Assembly: GCA_024399225.1 (NCBI GenBank)
Contig: JAKSHV010000061.1
Location: 1-6,675 of the forward strand
Length of the DNA: 6,675 nt
Direction: 5' to 3'
Source of the DNA: an archaeon
GTDB taxonomy: Archaea > Thermoplasmatota > Thermoplasmata > Methanomassiliicoccales > Methanomethylophilaceae
The position numbers and the translations under genes are program-made. The number at the start of each line of letters is the position of its first letter. The first letter of the stretch is position 1. Below are positions 1 to 6,061 of this stretch, in pieces. The notes below the pieces were generated by a model. That model saw only the letters and a program-made list of their open reading frames with translations, was not told the DNA's origin and ran no database searches.

Positions 1-643
1 ACTCCTTCCATCCGAGGATGGACTCCTCGATGAGGACCTGGTGGATACGGCTGTATGCGAGACCCCTGGCACAGATGTCCCTGAGCTCTTCCTCGTTGTA
101 TGCGATTCCTCCTCCGGTTCCTCCGAGGGTGAATGCGGGCCTGATGAGTACGGGGTACCTTCCGATGTACTCGACGGCGGCGAGCGCCTCCTCGATGGAG
201 TTTGCGGGCCTGGAGAGGGGACAGGGTTCTCCGATCTCCTCCATGGCCTCCTTGAACAGCTCCCTGTCCTCGGATTTCTCGATGGCGTCGGGCTGGGTAC
301 CGACGAGTTTGCAGTTGAGTTTCTCGAGGTAGCCTTTTTCGGCGAGCTCGGAACAGATGTTGAGTGCGGTCTGACCTCCCATACCGGAGACGACTCCGTC
401 GACACCCTCCTTCTCGATGATCTTGGCGACCATCTCGGCGGTCATGGGCTCGATGTAGACCTTGTCCGCGGTGTCGGGGTCGGTCTGGATGGTGGCGGGG
501 TTGGAGTTGACCAGGACGGTCTCGTAACCCTCCTCGCGGAGAGACCTGCAGGCCTGGGATCCGGAGAAGTCGAACTCTGCTGCCTGTCCGATCACGATGG
601 GGCCGGAACCGATTACCATAAGCTTCTTGTAGTCTTTTCTCAC
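1..643 (-). CDS. carB: Carbamoyl-phosphate synthase large subunit, N-terminal part (runs off the window)
   Basis: Large (synthetase) subunit of glutamine-dependent carbamoyl-phosphate synthase. It makes carbamoyl phosphate from bicarbonate, two ATP and ammonia channelled from CarA, feeding pyrimidine and arginine synthesis in the cytoplasm. Only 214 residues of a protein usually near 1,070 are present; the 3' end lies beyond position 1. Visible are the N-terminal preATP-grasp fold ([20 protein letters not shown] at about 11-30, [11 protein letters not shown] at 45-55, MGGQTALN at 88-95) and the start of the first ATP-grasp domain (EDRELF 125-130, [13 protein letters not shown] 167-179, ending GWKE). 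R127 and R168 correspond by alignment from memory to the ATP/bicarbonate arginines of the E. coli enzyme. The start is GTG: its last two bases are shared with the carA TGA (GTGA overlap) and GGAGG lies 7 nt upstream, so translational coupling is expected. Identity is secure. Confidence 0.97.
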   Translation of the reverse strand, partial: MRKDYKKLMVIGSGPIVIGQAAEFDFSGSQACRSLREEGYETVLVNSNPATIQTDPDTADKVYIEPMTAEMVAKIIEKEGVDGVVSGMGGQTALNICSELAEKGYLEKLNCKLVGTQPDAIEKSEDRELFKEAMEEIGEPCPLSRPANSIEEALAAVEYIGRYPVLIRPAFTLGGTGGGIAYNEEELRDICARGLAYSRIHQVLIEESILGWKE

Positions 644-1740
644 AGGCGTCCCTCCTTGATGACTTTGCCGAACTTGTCGAACAGGAACGAGGTGTCCCAG
701 GGTCCGGGCGATGCCTCGGGGTGGTACTGCGCGGTGTAGATGGGCAGGTCCCTGTGCTTCATTCCTTCGACGGTGTTGTCGTTGACGTTGAACTGGTCCG
801 CGATGAGTCCGGTACCCTCGAGGGTGTGGTCGTCCACTGCGAATCCGTGGTTCTGTGATGTGATGTAGACCCTGCCTTCGTACATGACGGGCTGGTTGCA
901 GCCGCGGTGTCCGAATTTCATCTTGTAGGTCTTTCCGCCGAATGCGATGGATGTGAGCTGGTTTCCGAAGCAGATTCCGAAGAGGGGAAGCTGGGTTGCC
1001 AGGTTCTTGATGGTTACGACGGTGTTGTTCACGATGGCGGGGTTGGAGGGGTCTCCGGGTCCGTTGGAGAGCTGGACTCCCTGGATCTTCCTTCCGTTGA
1101 GCTTGTACTCGGTGATGACGTCTGCGGGGGTGTCCCAGGGGAACATGACGACGTTGTATCTGGAACGGAGGTCCCTGAGGATGCCGTCCTTCTCACCGCA
1201 GTCGAGGAGTCCGACGGTGAGTTCCTTGCCCTCGTAGTATTCCTGAATGTTCTTGCAGCTAACTTCTGCGACAAGGTTTCCCTCGGATGGCGCGGGGGCT
1301 GCCTTGAGTTTGCTGACTATCTCGGGAATGGCATCGAAATCCTCGGTGATCATACCTTTGAGGGTTCCGCCCTCCCTGATCTTGATGACGAGGTCCCTGG
1401 TGTCGACACCGGAGATTCCGGGGACTTTGTTGTCTTTGAGGAACTCGTCGATGGTCTTTCCCTTGTAGTCCTTGGAGGGCTCCTTGCAGTATTCCCTGCA
1501 GACAAGTGCCCTGGCATGTATCTGGCTGGACTGGTAGAAATCGTCGGTTGTGCCGTAGTTTCCGATGAGCGGGAAGGTCATGACAAGGATCTGTCCCTTG
1601 TACGAAGGGTCCGTAAGGGACTCCTGGTAACCGCACATTGCGGTTGCGAAAACTACTTCTCCAAATGCTTCGGAGCGGTAACCGAAAGGTTCACCTTCGT
1701 AAACCGTTCCATCCTCGAGGACTAAGTAACTGTTTGCCAT
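640..1740 (-). CDS. carA: Carbamoyl-phosphate synthase small (glutaminase) subunit
   Basis: Hydrolyses glutamine and passes ammonia to CarB. At 366 residues it has the normal family length (E. coli about 380). The N-terminal small-chain domain covers about 1-135 ([41 protein letters not shown]). The class I glutamine amidotransferase domain covers about 175-360: SNGPGDP at 225-231, nucleophile C257 in [31 protein letters not shown], and the His-Glu pair H340/E342 in [12 protein letters not shown]. All catalytic residues are intact. It is first in a carA-carB pair with a four-base overlap. The chosen ATG (1740) gives the conserved N-terminus [12 protein letters not shown]. No Shine-Dalgarno site precedes it and a TATA-like box is about 30 bases upstream, so a leaderless or very short-leader mRNA is likely (inference). 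A second ATGGCAAA 14 bases upstream is out of frame. Confidence 0.97.
   Translation of the reverse strand: MANSYLVLEDGTVYEGEPFGYRSEAFGEVVFATAMCGYQESLTDPSYKGQILVMTFPLIGNYGTTDDFYQSSQIHARALVCREYCKEPSKDYKGKTIDEFLKDNKVPGISGVDTRDLVIKIREGGTLKGMITEDFDAIPEIVSKLKAAPAPSEGNLVAEVSCKNIQEYYEGKELTVGLLDCGEKDGILRDLRSRYNVVMFPWDTPADVITEYKLNGRKIQGVQLSNGPGDPSNPAIVNNTVVTIKNLATQLPLFGICFGNQLTSIAFGGKTYKMKFGHRGCNQPVMYEGRVYITSQNHGFAVDDHTLEGTGLIADQFNVNDNTVEGMKHRDLPIYTAQYHPEASPGPWDTSFLFDKFGKVIKEGRL
651..655 (-). promoter_or_regulatory. Shine-Dalgarno site for carB inside the end of carA
   Basis: GGAGG on the minus strand, 7 nt before the GTG at 643-641. It supports this GTG over the internal ATG nine codons later, because the skipped residues precede a normally N-terminal IGSGPI motif at the usual distance. 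Confidence 0.8.
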
Positions 1741-1763
1741 CGAGAATTTGCCATCTCGTGATG

Positions 1764-1777
1764 ATATTTAATAAAAA
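1764..1777 (-). promoter_or_regulatory. Probable TATA box of the carAB transcript
   Basis: Minus strand TTTTTATTAAATAT. Its centre is about 30 bases before the carA ATG, so a start site about 25 bases downstream would fall near 1745 and give an almost leaderless mRNA. A second AT-rich stretch at 1879-1892 could be an alternative box but directly follows the ramA hairpin. Apart from these boxes and that hairpin, I see nothing else distinct in the 176-base spacer 1741-1916. Confidence 0.5.
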
Positions 1778-1894
1778 TCGGTTCAGAAAAACATCCCTAA
1801 AAATACAATGTCTGAAATCCGACAACCGTGAAATATCCGCGTCAGACTCTACCACTGTTAACTTCCGGCCGAGTGTTCATATTATTATATAGGG

Positions 1895-1919
1895 TGATCT
1901 CCGGGCGGGCCGGAGATCA
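1895..1919 (-). terminator. Hairpin overlapping the ramA stop codon, probable 3' end of the DUF2284-ramA unit
   Basis: A perfect 10-bp stem (1895-1904 with 1910-1919, TGATCTCCGG/CCGGAGATCA) and a 5-nt loop. The ramA TGA (1919-1917) lies in the stem. Reading leftward it is followed by ACCCTATATAATAATAT, which is AT-rich but lacks an unbroken T run, so it is not a textbook intrinsic terminator. It could also be an mRNA-stabilising 3' structure. Confidence 0.5.
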
Positions 1920-3542
1920 GAGGTATACCTGGAAACTGTCGAGGTGCAGGATCTTTCCGGGACATGCCTTCTCGCAGTGCCTGCAGGCGGTTCCGGCACA
2001 CATGTCCGCTTTGACAATCGCTCTTACACGGTCACCGCAGGGTTCGACGGAGATGGCCTTTTCGGGACATCTGTGGACGCATTTGGAACACATCATACAT
2101 CCTTCGAGCATTCCCTCGAGAGATGTGCCAGATGCCATGGTTTTGACGGGACACGACTCGGTGTCGGGCAGGTCGGACTTGGATAATCTGGTGACCTTGA
2201 CATCCTCCATCGGTTCGCCGAGAGGAGGCAGTTCGTACATCTCCAGGGTCATGTCGTACATGTCCATGGGCATGCCGGTACACCATACGGAGAATTCGAG
2301 TGAATAGATGTTCTTGAAGGTCTCGTCGGTTGCGAACATGCAGTGTTCTGCCTTCAGTTTCTCGGCGAAGACACGCAGGTTCTCCAATGTCTCCTGGCCG
2401 AGGGCCAGTCTGCGCGCCATTTCGATGGAGGTGTTTCCGAACTGTACGATGTTTTCCGCTCCGGGACAGACCATTCCGATACCGAGTGCCTTGATCGCAT
2501 CGACATACAGTCCCGATGCACCGGACATGTATGCGGTTTTGACATCTCCCGTCCACATTCCCGCAGAATGCATCAGGGTAAGGAATCCCGCCCTCATGGC
2601 ACCGATGGCCTTTCCTGCCTCGTCCACGTCGTGGGAGGTGATGAACACCCCGTCCTGCAGGTGAAGAAGACCGTCCTTGGTCTTCACCTTCGGAGGTTCG
2701 ATCAGTCCGCTCTTCATGCCGCAGTAGAGTGCGGCGACGGTACCTGTTCCAGTGATTCCCCTTGCTCTGACGGAGCCTCTTCTGATCACCTTTCCGTCGG
2801 AGGGGTCGATGGTGTCTCCCTCCTGGGGGATCATGGAATCGTCGAGGACCATGCATTTCCATCCCTCGGGGGTGATGATAACATCGGAGATCGCACCGGG
2901 TGCGGCAAGCATACCCTTCTCGATCTCCTGTCCTTCCATCGCGGGACCTGCCGCGGCGGAACCGGTGAATATCCTTCCGTCGCCGCAGATGAGCGCCATC
3001 TCGGCATTGGTTCCGTAATCGACGACGATGCAGGGTTCCTTCGCCTCGGCGACCTCGGTGATAAGGAGCATGGCGATGGCATCGGCACCGATCTCGTGCC
3101 TCACTGCGGGAGGGATGATGACCTCTGCGTCGGGCATGCCCTTGAGGCCCATGTCGGATGCCTTCAGAATCGCACCGTACCTTTCGATCTTCTCCACGCC
3201 GAGGGCTTTCAGCATGTTCTCGCCTGCATATGCCAGATCGCGGATCTCGATGTTCTGGAAAAGCGACATCTGGAACGTGTTGCCACAGACTCCCACCCTT
3301 TTGACCTTGGATAGATCTATCCCGAGGGTGGCGAAGAGGTCGTTGGCACATCTGATGAGAAGCTTGTTGGCGACATCGCGTCCCGACTGGAGTGCGAAGT
3401 TGACATGGTCGATGACATTCATTCCCGGAATGGGGTGCCTGGGGGTGATGGCCGTGGAGACGGTCCTTCCCGTTTCGAGGTCGACTGCCTGACAGCGAAG
3501 TCCGCTAGTTCCGATGTCCAATGCGATTCCGTATTCCGTCAT
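1917..3542 (-). CDS. ramA: RamA-type corrinoid protein reductive activase (ATP-dependent, two [4Fe-4S])
   Basis: Restores corrinoid proteins of methyltransferases from inactive Co(II) to methyl-accepting Co(I), using ATP and low-potential electrons; in Methanosarcina RamA serves the methylamine systems. The 541 residues match the usual length of about 540. The N-terminal ASKHA-like activase region has YGIALDIGTSG (4-14), VCGNTFQMSLF (85-95), IPPAVRHEIGADA (143-155), VDYGTNAEMAL (174-184), TGSAAAGPAMEGQ (193-205), RARGITGTG (259-267) and the late FGNTS (368-372). The C-terminal ferredoxin region has CX2CX2CX3CP at C482/485/488/492 and CX4CX2CX3CP at C515/520/523/527, enough for two [4Fe-4S] clusters. 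No signal peptide or membrane segment is visible, so it is cytoplasmic. I chose the ATG at 3542 over the in-frame ATG at 3563: it places YGIALDIGTSG at the family N-terminus and follows a GTGAT site, and the DUF2284 stop is 4 nt upstream. The natural partner corrinoid protein is not proven; the one at 6078 is a candidate. Confidence 0.93.
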   Translation of the reverse strand: MTEYGIALDIGTSGLRCQAVDLETGRTVSTAITPRHPIPGMNVIDHVNFALQSGRDVANKLLIRCANDLFATLGIDLSKVKRVGVCGNTFQMSLFQNIEIRDLAYAGENMLKALGVEKIERYGAILKASDMGLKGMPDAEVIIPPAVRHEIGADAIAMLLITEVAEAKEPCIVVDYGTNAEMALICGDGRIFTGSAAAGPAMEGQEIEKGMLAAPGAISDVIITPEGWKCMVLDDSMIPQEGDTIDPSDGKVIRRGSVRARGITGTGTVAALYCGMKSGLIEPPKVKTKDGLLHLQDGVFITSHDVDEAGKAIGAMRAGFLTLMHSAGMWTGDVKTAYMSGASGLYVDAIKALGIGMVCPGAENIVQFGNTSIEMARRLALGQETLENLRVFAEKLKAEHCMFATDETFKNIYSLEFSVWCTGMPMDMYDMTLEMYELPPLGEPMEDVKVTRLSKSDLPDTESCPVKTMASGTSLEGMLEGCMMCSKCVHRCPEKAISVEPCGDRVRAIVKADMCAGTACRHCEKACPGKILHLDSFQVYL

Positions 3543-3545
3543 GGT

Positions 3546-3550
3546 ATCAC
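3546..3550 (-). promoter_or_regulatory. Close-spaced GTGAT ribosome-binding site of ramA
   Basis: GTGAT, complementary to an AUCAC 16S tail, is only 3 nt before the ATG at 3542 and overlaps the TGA stop of the DUF2284 gene. It helps decide the ramA start and suggests coupled translation. The MFS gene has the same GTGAT-N3-ATG layout. Confidence 0.6.
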
Positions 3551-4110
3551 GATATGGTGTCAACTGGTTTGTTGAAGAATACTATCAAGAAATAAGATTG
3601 TTCGTCGTTTCCGGCACGGCAGGATATTCCGTGACCGGTCAGGAATGTGGTGATCTGGATTCCGTATGATTCGATGGAGAACATACGTTCTTTGGGGAAC
3701 CTGCATTTCTCGTCGGGGCAGGTGCATTCCTTGCAGACTCCGCATCCTCCTGCGGAGAGCATCATGAAATCAAGTCCCTCTATGCCCCTAAGTTTCTCAC
3801 GGAGCTCGCGGGCGAACTTGCCGTGTGCACGGCTGTGGCTTGCCATTTCCTCGATGTCGAATAGGTCCTTGCGTTCGAAGGTGGTACGAACGAGGATCAT
3901 GTGGGTGTACTTGGATAAGATCATCCTGCAGGTGCTGCAGGGAGGGGTGTACGGGGGACAGCACCAGTTGCGGCCGTAATATCCACATAGGTTCTGCTCG
4001 CACATCTGTCTGACTTCGTCATCGATGTCAAGGGGATCGGTGGAGAGGTTGAACTCTCCTACAAAGGTCACATCGGGGCTGGCATTCTCTTTTACAAAAT
4101 CTATCAACAT
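3547..4110 (-). CDS. DUF2284 cysteine-rich putative metal-binding protein
   Basis: A 187-residue soluble protein of the DUF2284 (COG5423-like) family, whose biochemical role I do not know. It has 12 cysteines in two groups: C37, C42, C50, C51, C58, C61 (NWCCPPYTPPCSTC, the family hallmark) and C123, C126, C129, C131, C136 (GGCGVCKECTCPDEKC), with C164 alone near the end. Such spacing suits iron-sulfur or zinc binding; the second group resembles a ferredoxin-like cluster site. No signal peptide or transmembrane helix is visible. A GGTGA site lies 7 nt before the ATG. It is first in a tight unit with ramA, with a 4-nt gap between its stop and the chosen ramA ATG. From that I infer a role in corrinoid activation, for example electron delivery to RamA or cluster supply; this is inference from context only. 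The family call rests on the CCPPYTPPC motif and is fairly sure. Confidence 0.87.
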   Translation of the reverse strand: MLIDFVKENASPDVTFVGEFNLSTDPLDIDDEVRQMCEQNLCGYYGRNWCCPPYTPPCSTCRMILSKYTHMILVRTTFERKDLFDIEEMASHSRAHGKFARELREKLRGIEGLDFMMLSAGGCGVCKECTCPDEKCRFPKERMFSIESYGIQITTFLTGHGISCRAGNDEQSYFLIVFFNKPVDTIS

Positions 4111-4117
4111 TTTCAGG

Positions 4118-4122
4118 TCACC
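4118..4122 (-). promoter_or_regulatory. Shine-Dalgarno site of the DUF2284 gene
   Basis: GGTGA on the minus strand, 7 nt before the ATG at 4110. It is a strong match to the archaeal 16S tail and fixes this start. It lies about 12 bases after the C(UUCG)G hairpin at 4135-4150. Confidence 0.7.
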
Positions 4123-4134
4123 GTTTCAAATGGT

Positions 4135-4445
4135 CCTGCCCGAAGGCAGGTTCGGAGGTTACAAATTGATCGAGGGTTACTTGGCGGACACACCTCCTAA
4201 GTGCGTTTCGGATATCAGGGCCGGCACAGCCCTACAATCGTAATCGCAACCTAGTCTGGATTTACGTGGAGTGGAACCTATGGACATGTTGCTGTGCCGG
4301 CCTTTCTGAATCCGCCTGCCATCCGGGCAGGGGGACAGAGTGGTATATGACGGGTAGGCGGAAACGGAAACCCGAATGCAATAAGGTGATATGGGAGGAT
4401 ACGCACCGATCCTGCAACTAGTAGGAAGACCTACAACCGTGCGTA
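4135..4445 (-). ncRNA. Candidate structured leader or non-coding RNA upstream of DUF2284-ramA
   Basis: About 310 bases of the 434-base gap between the DUF2284 gene and the transporter gene hold many perfect stems: 4400-4406 with 4439-4445 (TACGCAC/GTGCGTA) enclosing 4421-4425 with 4430-4434; 4219-4230 with 4291-4302 (12 bp, GGCCGGCACAGC/GCTGTGCCGGCC); 4311-4317 with 4356-4362, competing with 4315-4320 with 4326-4331; 4154-4159 with 4192-4197; and 4135-4140 with 4145-4150. On the minus strand the last is CCTGCC-TTCG-GGCAGG, a C(UUCG)G tetraloop hairpin, which suggests that this strand is transcribed. A TATA-like box at 4461-4467 would start an RNA near 4440, and no nearer TATA is obvious for the DUF2284 gene, so a 5' leader of about 330 nt is the simplest reading. 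I found no cobalamin riboswitch, RNase P, SRP or tRNA signature. The open frame 4177-4473 (minus) has no recognisable protein features. Confidence 0.5.
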
Positions 4446-4460
4446 CTGAACCGATCTGGG

Positions 4461-4467
4461 TTATAAA
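4461..4467 (-). promoter_or_regulatory. TATA-like box driving the structured leader
   Basis: Minus strand TTTATAA within CATTTATAACCC. A start about 25 bases downstream falls near 4440, at the beginning of the first stem (4439-4445). The motif is nearly symmetric, but to the right it would only read into the transporter gene antisense, so the leftward reading is preferred. Confidence 0.5.
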
Positions 4468-4517
4468 TGTCACTTCTCTCCCTCCCTGGATCTTTCAATC
4501 CGTTTCCGCCATATATC

Positions 4518-4535
4518 CGGCGGATCGCTCCGCCG
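4518..4535 (-). terminator. Hairpin after the transporter gene
   Basis: A 7-bp perfect stem (4518-4524 with 4529-4535, CGGCGGA/TCCGCCG) with a TCGC loop, starting 9 bases after the transporter stop codon. A second stem, 4505-4510 with 4519-4524, uses the same middle arm, so the two structures exclude each other. No T run follows, so its role in termination is uncertain. Confidence 0.35.
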
Positions 4536-4544
4536 TAAGGATGT

Positions 4545-5717
4545 TTAGCAGGCTGCCTCCTTCGTTTTCTTGAAGGGATTGTAGACGATGAACATGACCG
4601 CTACGGCCACGAAAACGACGGCGCCGATGGTGATGGGCAGGTAGACCGCATCATTTGCAACAATCTGGAGGATCTGCAGGTAGTAGGTGCTGCAGAATGC
4701 TCCGAGGTTCATGAGTGCCATGACGATTCCTATGCTTCCGGCGACGAATTTGGGTTCGACTGAGATTCCGACCCATGCGTTGATTGCGGGGAGGATGTTT
4801 GCGAATCCGAATCCGATCATTGCGAGGCAGACGTTCATGACCATGAACTGGTCGGTGACCGATACTCCGTAACAGCCTGCTGCTGCCAGGAGGAATCCCA
4901 TCGGCAGGACGAAGCGCTGTGCCCTGGTAAAGATGGATCCGAAGACGAATCCACCTACGCAACCGAATATGGTGTAGATGTTGAGGGACATGGCAGCAAG
5001 GTCTGCTCCTCCGATTCCCTTGTCAAGGAAGATGGTGGAGACGTTCATCATTGCAGGGTAGACGAAGATGTTGAACATGAACAGGACCGCTGCAGCGGCG
5101 ATGACGACCTTGGAGATGGGGGTCTTGACCTTCCCCGCGGGTTCGGGTGCCGCGAGGATCTCGGGCTCCTTGATGAAGAACGCCATGATCAGTGAGGTGA
5201 TTCCGAAGAGGTGTGCGTAGAATACGTAGTTCCATTCCATCTCCACAAGGGTTCCTCCGAGGGTCTGGAAGATAAGTCCTCCGAGATTCATGAAAAGAGT
5301 ACCGTATCCGAGGATCTTGGACTGCTTGTCACCGTCGAAATGTCCGATGATGAGAGCATTTCCGATGGGCATCATGAATCCGATTCCGATACCCATGATA
5401 GCGCGGAACACGAGAGTAAGTACGTAGTTATCGAAGAAAGCGGGACCTACACCACCGATGAGGTAGATTGCGGATCCGAGAATTGCGCATGTTCTGAATT
5501 TCAGTTTCTTACCTGCGACAGCTCCGAGAAGAATGGTGGTGACAGTCGTGGTTATTGTTGACAGGGTGGAAAGGTACGCGGCATCCGCGACGGTCATGCC
5601 CCAGTGCTCGGCGAGAACTGCCATTGCAGGGGTGACACAGGTCATACCCATCTGAATGGGGAAGATCATGAGGATGGCCAACGTACCTAACGCACCAATG
5701 TTCGTTTTGTTTGACAT
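4545..5717 (-). CDS. Major facilitator superfamily transporter, 12 helices
   Basis: A 390-residue membrane transporter of normal MFS length. Twelve hydrophobic segments can be placed at roughly 8-30, 45-67, 76-92, 98-122, 135-156, 164-182, 203-228, 241-262, 269-286, 291-313, 323-350 and 357-379, with a charged central loop at 183-202 between the two six-helix halves. MFS signatures are weak but present: a motif-A-like GAVAGKKLKFRT (65-76) after helix 2 and a motif-B-like VFRAIMGIGIGF (103-114) with R105 in helix 4. The C-terminus is basic (PFKKTKE). The substrate cannot be read from the sequence. It is divergent from a corrinoid protein gene and shares repeated promoter elements with it, so uptake of a methylated growth substrate is a reasonable inference. 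Other possibilities are export, or uptake of a cofactor precursor. The start at 5717 follows GTGAT with 3-nt spacing. Confidence 0.9.
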   Translation of the reverse strand: MSNKTNIGALGTLAILMIFPIQMGMTCVTPAMAVLAEHWGMTVADAAYLSTLSTITTTVTTILLGAVAGKKLKFRTCAILGSAIYLIGGVGPAFFDNYVLTLVFRAIMGIGIGFMMPIGNALIIGHFDGDKQSKILGYGTLFMNLGGLIFQTLGGTLVEMEWNYVFYAHLFGITSLIMAFFIKEPEILAAPEPAGKVKTPISKVVIAAAAVLFMFNIFVYPAMMNVSTIFLDKGIGGADLAAMSLNIYTIFGCVGGFVFGSIFTRAQRFVLPMGFLLAAAGCYGVSVTDQFMVMNVCLAMIGFGFANILPAINAWVGISVEPKFVAGSIGIVMALMNLGAFCSTYYLQILQIVANDAVYLPITIGAVVFVAVAVMFIVYNPFKKTKEAAC

Positions 5718-5720
5718 ATT

Positions 5721-5725
5721 ATCAC
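5721..5725 (-). promoter_or_regulatory. Close-spaced GTGAT ribosome-binding site of the transporter gene
   Basis: GTGAT, then AAT, then the ATG at 5717. It has the same 3-nt spacing as the ramA site. Confidence 0.5.
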
Positions 5726-5726
5726 G

Positions 5727-5742
5727 TTATATCGATTTCGTA
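5727..5742 (-). repeat. 16-base element, copy 1 (inverted, 13/16)
   Basis: Minus strand TACGAAATCGATATAA, matching the element TACGATATYGATATTG at 13 of 16 positions. It lies in the presumed 5' untranslated region of the transporter, just upstream of its GTGAT site, and overlaps the palindrome TTCGTACGAA. Confidence 0.5.
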
Positions 5743-5778
5743 CGAATCTAATCCAATTTGATGAATTTTGCATAATAG

Positions 5779-5794
5779 TACGATATTGATATTG
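5779..5794 (+). repeat. 16-base element, copy 2
   Basis: TACGATATTGATATTG, identical to copy 3 at 15 of 16 bases. It abuts the palindromic TATA-like sequence at 5794-5805, so a bound protein would sit between the transporter TATA box and its start site. Confidence 0.6.
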
Positions 5795-5805
5795 GATTAT
5801 AATCC
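5794..5805 (-). promoter_or_regulatory. Palindromic TATA-like box of the transporter gene
   Basis: GGATTATAATCC is a perfect 12-bp palindrome. With one inserted base it extends to ATTGG...CCCAAT over 5791-5809. Leftward transcription would begin near 5774. A second candidate is the AT-rich TTTATTTATACC (minus strand) around 5813-5824. Confidence 0.4.
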
Positions 5806-5830
5806 CAATATAGGTATAAATAAACTTTCG

Positions 5831-5882
5831 AAAGGGCAAATAATGCCAATTTTATCAAAAATCAGCGTATTTTTTGCCCTTT
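5831..5882. repeat. 10-bp inverted repeat with a 32-base loop
   Basis: AAAGGGCAAA (5831-5840) and TTTGCCCTTT (5873-5882) are perfect complements. The position between the two divergent promoters suggests either a two-site operator or a hairpin in a long transcript. No protein is known to me for it. Confidence 0.5.
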
Positions 5883-6040
5883 ATTTATATAGAGATTGAT
5901 AGAGAAATATGATCCTCGGATGATTTTTCTTCAAAAGAAATAACACAATCAATACACTAATATCCAATAATTTTGTGAATCGAAAAGAGTCATTTTGATT
6001 AACAGTAGATAAATCCAATGAGTGCAATTTGGAATAAATC

Positions 6041-6047
6041 TTTAATA
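6041..6047 (+). promoter_or_regulatory. Probable TATA box of the corrinoid protein gene
   Basis: TTTAATA. A start about 25 bases downstream falls near 6070, giving a leader of about 8 nt. Element copy 3 begins within the last bases of this box and covers the region up to the start site, a position suited to repression. Confidence 0.45.
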
Positions 6048-6061
6048 CGATATCGATATTG
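6046..6061 (+). repeat. 16-base element, copy 3
   Basis: TACGATATCGATATTG, 17 bases before the ATG of the corrinoid protein gene. It contains the palindrome ATATCGATAT (6050-6059). Confidence 0.6.

Noticed and set aside
41..739. 232-codon open frame on the plus strand
   Set aside because: It lies antisense to carB and the end of carA, which have full family motifs. Its Asp/Gly/Leu-rich composition is typical of a codon shadow. The same holds for 907-1725 and 2343-3314 plus and 2032-3351 minus.
1917..3563. Longer ramA reading from the ATG at 3563
   Set aside because: It overlaps the DUF2284 gene by 17 bases and adds seven residues before the usual YGIALDIGTSG N-terminus. The ATG at 3542 has the ribosome-binding site and the family-like start.
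4266..4284. tRNA T-arm-like GGTTCCACTCC on the minus strand
   Set aside because: The five-base stem around the loop does not pair, and no acceptor or anticodon arm can be drawn.
4135..4445. Cobalamin riboswitch, RNase P RNA, SRP RNA or another named RNA
   Set aside because: I looked for the cobalamin core boxes, the RNase P ACAGAA and GGAAAGTCC elements, and the SRP GGAAGG...AGCAGCC loop on both strands and found none. The resemblance of ACTCTGT to the riboswitch ACTGT box is too short to count.
4177..4473. 98-codon open frame on the minus strand in the structured gap
   Set aside because: Its composition is rich in Ser, Pro, Arg and Cys with no recognisable domain, there is no ribosome-binding site, and perfect RNA stems run through it. 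It looks like a chance frame over structured RNA.
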